A DNA stretch of 64,000 nucleotides from Kaistia defluvii (GTDB lineage Bacteria > Pseudomonadota > Alphaproteobacteria > Rhizobiales > Kaistiaceae), in contig NZ_JAPKNI010000005.1 in NCBI RefSeq assembly GCF_026343955.1, positions 62,001-126,000 of the forward strand, in the 5' to 3' direction. This document shows, one piece after another, positions 57,821 to 64,000 of this stretch; the stretch's first letter is position 1, and the number at the start of each line of letters is the position of its first letter. The notes beneath the pieces were generated by a model. That model was not told where the DNA came from, did not search any database, and saw only the letters and a program-made list of their open reading frames with translations. A program made the translations under genes and the position numbers.

Positions 57821-58936
57821 TTATTCGGCCGGTTTCGCAAACACGAGGACGTCGCGTCGGTCTATGCTGAGCCACACCGTGCTGCCGACGACATAGGGCG
57901 CGGTGTTGTCGCGGGTACGCATCCGGATCGGCACGTCGATGCCATCGACCGCGACGCTCAGAAGATCCACTTCACCAAGAAACTGATGCCCGACGATCCT
58001 TCCCGGCACGCCGTCGCCGGCGATGGCGAAGCCCACGCCCTGCGGACGAACGCCGATCGACAGGATGGTTCCGTCGGCATGGCCCCGCGCACCGAAACTG
58101 CCGATCGGCGTTTCGACGCGCCCTCCCCTGGCGACGGCCTCGAACTCGTTCAATTCCGAGAAGAAGCGGGCCGCGTAGAGATCCACGGGATGCTCATAGA
58201 GGTGGCGCGCCGTGCCGACCTGCAGCAACTGGCCGCCGCGCATCAGGGCGATGCGATCGCCCATGCGCATCGCCTCTTCCGGGTCATGGGTAACGATGAT
58301 GCAGGTCGCCCGCGTCTCGCGGATGATCGCCATCGTCTCCTCGCGGACGTGATCGCGCAGCCGCTTGTCGAGGCCGGAAAACGGCTCGTCCATCAGCAGC
58401 ATGGACGGCCGCGGTGCGATGGCGCGCGCCAGCGCCACGCGCTGCTGCTCGCCGCCGGAAAGCGCATGGGGATGGGCAGAGGCGTAACCGTCGAGGCCGA
58501 CGCGGGCCAGCGCGTGCCGGCCCTGGCGCTCGGCTTCGGCGCGCGGAAGGTCGTTGAGGCCGTAGATGACGTTCTTCAGGATCGTCATGTGCGGGAACAG
58601 GGCGTAGTCCTGGAACATCAGGCCGACGCCGCGCTTCTCCGGCGGCACGAATACAGACGCGCTGGCCATCTCGCGGCCATTGACCGTAATGCGGCCGCCG
58701 GAGGGGCGCTCGAGCCCGGCCGTGACCCGCAGGAGCGTCGTCTTGCCGCAGCCCGATCGGCCCAGCAGGCAAACGACCTCGGCCGGCTCGACGTTCAGGT
58801 TGATGCCCCGCAGCGACGGCGCGTCGCCATAGTGATGCGTGACCCCTTCGAAACCGAGGCGGGCCGCGATCGTGACACCTGCCGTGCCGCGACGCCCCCA
58901 GGCGGTTCGTTCGATCCATTGCGTGCTTGCATTCAT
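57821..58936 (-). CDS. ABC transporter ATP-binding protein with C-terminal TOBE-like domain (orphan)
   Basis: 371 residues. Walker A LLGRSGCGKTTLLRV, Q-loop FQDYALFPHMT, signature ALSGGEQQRVALARAI, Walker B LLMDEPFSGLD and the switch His in VTHDPEEAM are all intact. The C-terminal 110 residues resemble the TOBE regulatory domain of the ferric iron/spermidine/molybdate (FbpC/PotA) type, including PIRMRTRDNTAPYVVG. The N terminus is about 25 residues longer than usual. No permease or binding protein is adjacent, so the partner subunits must be encoded elsewhere. It sits between scpB and tatA. Confidence 0.9.
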   Translation of the reverse strand: MNASTQWIERTAWGRRGTAGVTIAARLGFEGVTHHYGDAPSLRGINLNVEPAEVVCLLGRSGCGKTTLLRVTAGLERPSGGRITVNGREMASASVFVPPEKRGVGLMFQDYALFPHMTILKNVIYGLNDLPRAEAERQGRHALARVGLDGYASAHPHALSGGEQQRVALARAIAPRPSMLLMDEPFSGLDKRLRDHVREETMAIIRETRATCIIVTHDPEEAMRMGDRIALMRGGQLLQVGTARHLYEHPVDLYAARFFSELNEFEAVARGGRVETPIGSFGARGHADGTILSIGVRPQGVGFAIAGDGVPGRIVGHQFLGEVDLLSVAVDGIDVPIRMRTRDNTAPYVVGSTVWLSIDRRDVLVFAKPAE

Positions 58937-58996
58937 GCGAGCGGTTTAGCCCCTGACGCCGCCGCCGTCGAGGTCGACCTTGAGAAATGGATCGCC

Positions 58997-59671
58997 TCAG
59001 TCGTGCTCGGACAGACCGGCCGCGAGCAGATCGTCCGGATCGAGCGGGTCCTCGTCATCCCGCAGCGCGTCGCCATCGCGCGGCTCCGGGACGGAGAAGC
59101 CCGGCGGGATGCGGCCATCGAGCAGCCCGGCGCCCTTAAGCTCCTCAAGACCAGGCAAATCGCCGATCGCTTCCAGTCCGAAATGCACCAGAAAGGCCTC
59201 TGTCGTCCCATAGGTCACGGGACGGCCCGGCGTCCGGCGACGACCGCGCATCTTGATCCAGCCGGCCTCCATCAGCACGTCGAGCGTGCCCTTGGAGATC
59301 GAGACGCCTCGGATCTCCTCGATCTCGGCGCGCGTCACCGGCTGGTGGTAGGCGATGATCGCCAGCGTCTCGAGCGCGGCACGCGACAGCTTCTTCTGGT
59401 CGCCGGCATCCCGCTGAAGCAGAAAAGCGAGATCGCTCGCGGTGCGGAACATGTATTTGCCCGCCACCTGGACCAGATTGACCCCGCGCCCGGAATAGGC
59501 GTGCTCCAGCTCGCGGATCAGGGCCTCGACGTCGCTGCCCTCCGGCAGGCGGGCGGCGATTTCACGCGCGCCCAGCGGCTGCGCGCTGGCAAACAGCATC
59601 GCCTCTACCATGCGCAGCGCCATCCGGCGCTCTTCCGGGGCGAGCAAGGTGAGATTTCCGAAATCAGGCAT
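58997..59671 (-). CDS. scpB: Segregation and condensation protein B
   Basis: 224 residues from the ATG at 59671 (MPDFGNLTLLAPEERRMALRM), which has GGAGGGG upstream; a longer start at 59692 would overlap scpA more. Winged-helix protein that binds the kleisin ScpA and SMC. Hallmarks are VEAMLFASAQPLG, LETLAIIAYHQPVTRAEIEEIRG (second wing) and GRPVTYGTTEAFLVHFGL. The last 40 residues are acidic. It overlaps scpA by eight bases, so the subunits are made together. Confidence 0.93.
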   Translation of the reverse strand: MPDFGNLTLLAPEERRMALRMVEAMLFASAQPLGAREIAARLPEGSDVEALIRELEHAYSGRGVNLVQVAGKYMFRTASDLAFLLQRDAGDQKKLSRAALETLAIIAYHQPVTRAEIEEIRGVSISKGTLDVLMEAGWIKMRGRRRTPGRPVTYGTTEAFLVHFGLEAIGDLPGLEELKGAGLLDGRIPPGFSVPEPRDGDALRDDEDPLDPDDLLAAGLSEHD

Positions 59672-60494
59672 CGTTCTTCCCCTCCGCGCCATCGCGGTCC
59701 CGGTCGCGCATGTAGAGCGACGAGAAAGGCGCCGTCTGGCGCAATTCCACCCTGCCCTCCCGCACCAGCTCCAGGCTGGCGCTGAAAGAGCTCGCCAGCA
59801 CGGTAGCGCGCATTTCCGGTGTCTGGATCCAGGGCGACAGAAACACGTCGACCGGCGTCCAGTCGGCGATGCTGCCGATCATCCGCGTCAGTACCTCGCG
59901 CGCCTCGGCCAGCGACCAGACCTGGCGCCGCCGCACATGCACCACCGACACCATCTGACGCTGACGCTGCGAGGCATAGGCCGTCAGCAGGTCGTAGAGC
60001 GTGGCGGCGTAGTGACTGTTCTGGATGACTTCGACCGGCTCCGGCATGCCGCGTTGAAAGACCTCGCGGCCCAGCCGGTCGCGATTGACCAGTTTCGCGG
60101 CGGCGTCGCGCATCGCTTCCAGCCGGCGAAGGCGGAAGGCCAGCGCGGCCGCCATCTCTTCGCCGCTCGGCTCCTCGTCCGGCGCAGGCGCCGGGAGCAG
60201 CAACCGCGACTTCAGGTAGGCAAGCCATGCCGCCATCACCAGATAGTCGGCGGCAAGTTCGAGGCGGAGCTGACGCAGTTGCTCGATATAGGCGAGATAC
60301 TGTTCCGCCAGCGCCAGGATCGAGATCTTGGCGAGATCGACCTTCTGGGTCCGGGCTAGCGCGAGAAGGAGGTCGAGCGGCCCTTCAAAACCGTCGACGT
60401 CGACGACGAGGGCGGAATCGCCCTCCTTGCGGTCCGGTGCGTCCGGCATCTGCCAGAGTTCGCTCTGGCCGTCCTTGTCGCGGGTGGCGGCCAT
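59664..60494 (-). CDS. scpA: Segregation and condensation protein A (kleisin)
   Basis: 276 residues. The kleisin that bridges the SMC heads in bacterial condensin. The N-terminal region FEGPLDLLLALARTQKVDLAKISI and YLVMAAWLAYLKSRLLLP are signature stretches; the C-terminal winged domain contains FSASLELVREGRVELRQ. The first 30 residues are charged and variable. Starts 14 bases after nagZ ends and overlaps scpB. Confidence 0.95.
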   Translation of the reverse strand: MAATRDKDGQSELWQMPDAPDRKEGDSALVVDVDGFEGPLDLLLALARTQKVDLAKISILALAEQYLAYIEQLRQLRLELAADYLVMAAWLAYLKSRLLLPAPAPDEEPSGEEMAAALAFRLRRLEAMRDAAAKLVNRDRLGREVFQRGMPEPVEVIQNSHYAATLYDLLTAYASQRQRQMVSVVHVRRRQVWSLAEAREVLTRMIGSIADWTPVDVFLSPWIQTPEMRATVLASSFSASLELVREGRVELRQTAPFSSLYMRDRDRDGAEGKNDA

Positions 60495-60508
60495 GGATCG
60501 ATCCGGAC

Positions 60509-61543
60509 TCAGGCGACGGCCGGCGGCCAGCCGGCTCGCTCGGCGAGCGTCGCATACTCAGCCTCCGCCGCCTCGCGGTCGAGCGGATGCGGCGGCTTGC
60601 GCGCGGCCCGGGCGATGGCGGCGCGCTCCGCCGCCCTGCCCATCAGTTCGGGAACCGAGCGGGCAACGTCCATCATCTCGTCCATGACGCCGTTGCAATG
60701 CAAAACCATGTCGCAGCCGGCGGAAAGGACGGCGGCCGCGCGGCTTGCATAATCACCGCCCAGCGCCTTCATCGAGAGATCGTCGCTCATCAGCAGCCCG
60801 TCGAAGCCGATCCGGCCGCGAATGATCTGCTCGACGACGAGCGGCGACGTGGTCGCCGGCCGATCCGGATCGACGGCGGTGAAGACGATATGGGCCGTCA
60901 TCGCCATCGGCAGGTCGCTGAGCGCCTTGAAGGGCACGAAGTCCGAGCGCTCCAGCGTCGCCAGGCTGGCCTCGACCACCGGCAGGCTCAGATGGCTGTC
61001 GACCGTGGCACGGCCATGGCCGGGCATGTGCTTGACCACCGGCAGCACGCCACCGGCGACGAGCCCGTCGGCGGTCGCGCGACCGAGGATCGAAACGATC
61101 TCGGCCTCTTCGGCATAGGCGCGGTTGCCGATGGCCGCATGCGTGTGCGGCGTGCCGACATCCAGCACGGGAACGCAATCGACGGTAATGCCGAGATCGA
61201 TCAGGTCGGACGCGATCAGCCGGCCATGCAGCCACGCCATCCGGCGTCCGGCAGCCTGGTCGGCGGCGTAGAGGTCGCCGGCGAAACGCGCCGCCGGGCG
61301 ATTGCGCCAATGCGGAGGCGCGATCCGCTGGACCCTGCCGCCCTCCTGGTCGATCAGGACCGGCCGGTCCGGGTCATCCAGAATGTCACGGAAGGTCGCG
61401 ACGAGTTCGCAGACCTCTTCCGGGGTCCCGATGTTGCGCTTGAAGAGGATGAGACCCCATGGCCGCTCGTCGCGGAAGAACGCGATTTCATCGGCCGAAA
61501 GGCTGCGCCCCGCGCAGCCCGAGATAAATGCTTTGGCGGTCAT
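60509..61543 (-). CDS. nagZ: Beta-N-acetylglucosaminidase, family GH3
   Basis: 344 residues. Cytoplasmic peptidoglycan-recycling enzyme that removes GlcNAc from anhydro-muropeptides. The GH3 signature is seen in VVKHMPGHGRATVDSHLSLP, with the catalytic dyad His in that stretch, and the nucleophile Asp in GLLMSDDLSMKALGG. The N-terminal LIDQEGGRVQRI contacts the sugar. No signal peptide. Lies between the SPOR gene and scpA. Confidence 0.95.
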   Translation of the reverse strand: MTAKAFISGCAGRSLSADEIAFFRDERPWGLILFKRNIGTPEEVCELVATFRDILDDPDRPVLIDQEGGRVQRIAPPHWRNRPAARFAGDLYAADQAAGRRMAWLHGRLIASDLIDLGITVDCVPVLDVGTPHTHAAIGNRAYAEEAEIVSILGRATADGLVAGGVLPVVKHMPGHGRATVDSHLSLPVVEASLATLERSDFVPFKALSDLPMAMTAHIVFTAVDPDRPATTSPLVVEQIIRGRIGFDGLLMSDDLSMKALGGDYASRAAAVLSAGCDMVLHCNGVMDEMMDVARSVPELMGRAAERAAIARAARKPPHPLDREAAEAEYATLAERAGWPPAVA

Positions 61544-61608
61544 GCTTCGGCCTTAGCTGCTTGCTGGGCGGACCGCAAGCGGCGGATCGCTCCGCCGCCT
61601 GTCCGGGG

Positions 61609-63342
61609 TCAGTTCTTCTGGACGATGCAATCGCCACCGGCGGCCCGCAGGCTCTCGCAGAACGAGACAGCCTGGTCACGGGTCGCCATCGGACCGACGC
61701 GGGCACGATAGTAGATGCCCTTGGCGCCGAGATCGGCGCGCACGACATTCGGCTCCTGCGAGCCAAACACGCTTGGATATTTGCGCTGCATCGCCTTGAA
61801 CGACGCGATCGCGGCCTCTTCGCTGCGCTGGGATGCGACCTGGACGACGAACCCGCCCGAAGCCGGGGCCCGGGTCGCGGCAGCCGGCGCGGCGGCGGCA
61901 GGAGCCGGCTGGGCCCGAGGCTTGGCCGGCGCGGGAGCGGGAGCTTCCAGCTGCGACACGTCCTTGGGCGGCGCGGTATCGACGGGAGCCTCCGGATCCG
62001 CATCGGCCGTCGCGTTCGAGGTCTCGGCGGGCGCTGCGGGTTCCGGTGAGGTCGCAACCGGCGTTGCCGGCCGTGCCGGCACGGACGAATCCGTCTGCGA
62101 GCCGGCATTGCGCGGCTGCGCCTCGCTCGAGATGATCGTTCCGTCCGGCTTCACCACGACGGTGCGGACCTTGCGCGGCCCGGCGTCCGCATCGCTCGGC
62201 GCGGCGGGCGCAGCGGCTGCGCCGCCAGTCAGGTCGTCGATCGACGAGGGATTTGCGGAATCGCCAGGCGCACCCGGCAGGATGATGCGCGAGATTTCCC
62301 GACTGGCCGCGGATTCATTCGAGGCCGGCGCTTCGTCGATCGGCCCGTCGTCGGGCAGAACGAGTTGCTCGTCGCCCGCCAGTTCCGGGCTAGCCCGATC
62401 GTAGATCAGCTTGTTCTGCGCGACTTCGGTGTCCCCCGGGGTCGCGGCGGGCTGCACCTTGGTCGGGCCCTCATCGGCAGCAATGACGCGCGGCGCACCA
62501 TCGGTCGACGTACCGCCACCCTTCAGCGCGAGCGCGCCGAGACCGCCAGCCAGCACGACACCCAGAACGACGGCGGCGATGACGAGACCCTTGCGAGAAC
62601 GGCGCGGCTCGGCGAAGCGATCGGCGCGCGCATGGCGCTCGTCATAGCTGTCATCCTCATAACCAGCGTTCGGATCGTCGCCATACTCGTTGTCGTAACC
62701 GGCCGAATAGTCGTCAGCGCCATTTTCCTGGCCCTGATGATATTCGTCCGTCGCATAGCCGCCGGCAGGATGGGCCGGCTGCCCGCGTTCGCGGCCGTAA
62801 TCCGTCGCACCGGCATAGGCTGTGCCGGCATAGGGATCTTCTTCCTCGAGGGCGGGCTGGACGTAAGGGTCCTGCGCGTAGCGCGGCTCGGGCTGCGGAT
62901 GACGCGGTTCCGCCTGGCGCGGCGGCTGGGCTGCCTGCCACTGCGGCGGCGCCGCCGGCGCGCCGGGGCGCAGACGCATGTGATCGAAGCCTTCGTCGCG
63001 CGGCTGCGCCGCACGCGGGGGCTGCGGCTCGACCTGGAGCGGACGACCCGACGCCGAGCGAACCGCCGGGTCAAAGGACGTCTGAAGATCGTTCATCAGT
63101 TCGGATTCGAGATCGAAAGACGTGTCCCGCACGTTCGGCTGCTGCGTCGACCGCACCACGGGCGCGGCAACGGGCTGCCGTCCGCCGACGATGTCGTCAA
63201 AGCTGGAATTGCCGGAAACAATGCGAGCCAGTTCAACCAGCGGATCATCTTCAGCCTGCGCGGGCGGCTCGTTGCGCCGCCCGGTGTTCCCGTCGAGCGG
63301 CGCAGGCCGCCGCGAGAACGAATTATCGTAGCGATCTGGCAT
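61609..63342 (-). CDS. SPOR-domain membrane protein
   Basis: 577 residues. A long disordered Pro/Gln/Asp-rich cytoplasmic part (about 1-250), a single membrane helix (GLVIAAVVLGVVLAGGLGALAL, about 255-276), a Pro/Ala-rich periplasmic linker, and a C-terminal SPOR domain (about 495-577) containing FVVQVASQRSEEAAIASF and YYRARVGPMATRDQAVSFC. SPOR domains bind glycan strands stripped of stem peptides at the division septum. The location between argS and nagZ is conserved in Rhizobiales. Two Cys (in SFCESL and DCIVQ) may form a disulphide within the SPOR fold. Confidence 0.9.
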   Translation of the reverse strand: MPDRYDNSFSRRPAPLDGNTGRRNEPPAQAEDDPLVELARIVSGNSSFDDIVGGRQPVAAPVVRSTQQPNVRDTSFDLESELMNDLQTSFDPAVRSASGRPLQVEPQPPRAAQPRDEGFDHMRLRPGAPAAPPQWQAAQPPRQAEPRHPQPEPRYAQDPYVQPALEEEDPYAGTAYAGATDYGRERGQPAHPAGGYATDEYHQGQENGADDYSAGYDNEYGDDPNAGYEDDSYDERHARADRFAEPRRSRKGLVIAAVVLGVVLAGGLGALALKGGGTSTDGAPRVIAADEGPTKVQPAATPGDTEVAQNKLIYDRASPELAGDEQLVLPDDGPIDEAPASNESAASREISRIILPGAPGDSANPSSIDDLTGGAAAAPAAPSDADAGPRKVRTVVVKPDGTIISSEAQPRNAGSQTDSSVPARPATPVATSPEPAAPAETSNATADADPEAPVDTAPPKDVSQLEAPAPAPAKPRAQPAPAAAAPAAATRAPASGGFVVQVASQRSEEAAIASFKAMQRKYPSVFGSQEPNVVRADLGAKGIYYRARVGPMATRDQAVSFCESLRAAGGDCIVQKN

Positions 63343-63410
63343 CGCGCTCCACTTTCCGCCTCATCCGGTGCTGTTCGTCAGAATTCGACGCCAGGCTCCT
63401 GGCAGAGACT

Positions 63411-64000
63411 TCACCGCATCTCTTCGGGCGCATCGACTCCGAGCACCAGCAAACCGGATGACAGCACCAGCTTTGTGGCATGAACAAGGGCGAGCCGGGC
63501 CGCGGTCAACTGTGGTTGTTCAGGGTTAATAAACCGTAATTGCGGCAGATCCTTGCCGCGATTCCACTGTTGATGGAACTCTGCTGCAAGTTCGTAGAGG
63601 TAAAACGCTACGCGGTGCGGCTCATGCGCTTCGGCGGCGGATTCGATGATTCGGGGGAACTCCGCCAGCCGCCTCTGCAGGCTGATTTCGCCGGCATCAT
63701 CGAGCAGCGCGAGGTCGGCGCCGGCCAGCGCCGCGCCGGAGAGGTCGAGTGCCGGCAGGTCCTGCGCCGCATTGCGCAGGATCGACGCCGCGCGGGCATG
63801 GCCATACTGTACGTAGAAGACCGGATTGTCCTTCGACTGCTCCGTCACCTTCTGGAAGTCGAAATCGAGCGGCGCGTCGCTCTTGCGGTAGAGCATCATG
63901 AAGCGCACCGCGTCGCGGCCCACTTCCTCGACCACGTCGCGCAGCGTGACGAAATCGCCCGAACGCTTCGACATGCGGACCGGCTCGCCGGCGCGGTAGA
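63411..64000 (-). CDS. argS: Arginyl-tRNA synthetase, C-terminal 196 residues (cut at the right edge)
   Basis: A class I synthetase for tRNA-Arg; only the C-terminal third lies in the window. At the edge the frame reads [16 protein letters not shown], the alphaproteobacterial form of the KMSKS region. The anticodon-binding helical bundle follows with [15 protein letters not shown] and [19 protein letters not shown], to the end [10 protein letters not shown]. The N-terminal HIGH motif and start are beyond base 64000. It is directly upstream of the SPOR gene (68 bases), same strand. Confidence 0.95.
   Translation of the reverse strand, partial: YRAGEPVRMSKRSGDFVTLRDVVEEVGRDAVRFMMLYRKSDAPLDFDFQKVTEQSKDNPVFYVQYGHARAASILRNAAQDLPALDLSGAALAGADLALLDDAGEISLQRRLAEFPRIIESAAEAHEPHRVAFYLYELAAEFHQQWNRGKDLPQLRFINPEQPQLTAARLALVHATKLVLSSGLLVLGVDAPEEMR

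Overview
The window reads as a 64-kb piece of a GC-rich alphaproteobacterial chromosome, most likely Hyphomicrobiales (Rhizobiales). The evidence is gene order and family content: valS-popZ-tolC-pcm, gyrA-coaD-ppi-ppi-queA-tgt, yajC-secD-secF followed by two complex I assembly factor homologues, and argS-SPOR-nagZ-scpA-scpB-(ABC)-tatABC-serS-surE-pcm-nlpD. A GTTC-N7-GTTC LexA box lies between divergent ssb and uvrA, and a DUF1127 gene is followed by CCTCCTCCC hairpins. The genus cannot be fixed from the sequence. There is no phage, transposase, integrase or CRISPR array, so this is core genome with small accessory patches.

Layout. 1-5.8 kb: valS (3' part of the gene lies outside the window), popZ, tolC and a PCMT-like methyltransferase on the minus strand. 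6-10.3 kb: a secreted 2H-phosphoesterase-like protein, tRNA-Cys, an alpha/beta hydrolase, cobC and a MarC protein. 10.3-17.6 kb: tgt, queA, two cyclophilins, coaD and gyrA on the minus strand, with one small secreted protein on the plus strand. 18-24 kb: a second MarC protein, a CHAD protein, a small alpha/beta protein, a GT25 glycosyltransferase, a MOSC protein, a Mug-like glycosylase and an iron-dependent alcohol dehydrogenase. 24-29 kb: the SOS-controlled ssb/uvrA pair, then two secreted proteins. 29-33.2 kb: a complete sugar ABC importer with a recognisable promoter/operator. 33.5-41.4 kb: diguanylate cyclase, LOG, LysE, a lipoprotein, SulP, VOC, DUF2189 and a secreted C/H/D protein.

41.6-49.6 kb: DUF1127 plus anti-Shine-Dalgarno-type hairpins, trmFO, a radical SAM protein and the sec cluster. 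49.9-64 kb: a DUF815 ATPase, then a long minus-strand housekeeping block for envelope biogenesis (NlpD-like, SPOR, NagZ, Tat), chromosome condensation (ScpA/ScpB), damage repair (PCMT, SurE) and translation (SerS; ArgS, cut at the right edge).

The most interesting locus is 41,637-41,920. A 50-residue DUF1127 protein is followed within 20 bases by three consecutive hairpins that all present the identical ten-base loop ACCTCCTCCC, and the last one is also the intrinsic terminator. This matches the CcsR/'cuckoo' RNA arrangement of Alphaproteobacteria in a compact three-hairpin form. Other points worth attention are a promoter-overlapping palindrome ahead of the sugar importer, a Mug-like glycosylase lacking the catalytic Asn, an unusual GyrA quinolone-region sequence, and two secreted proteins with catalytic-looking residue sets but no assigned function.
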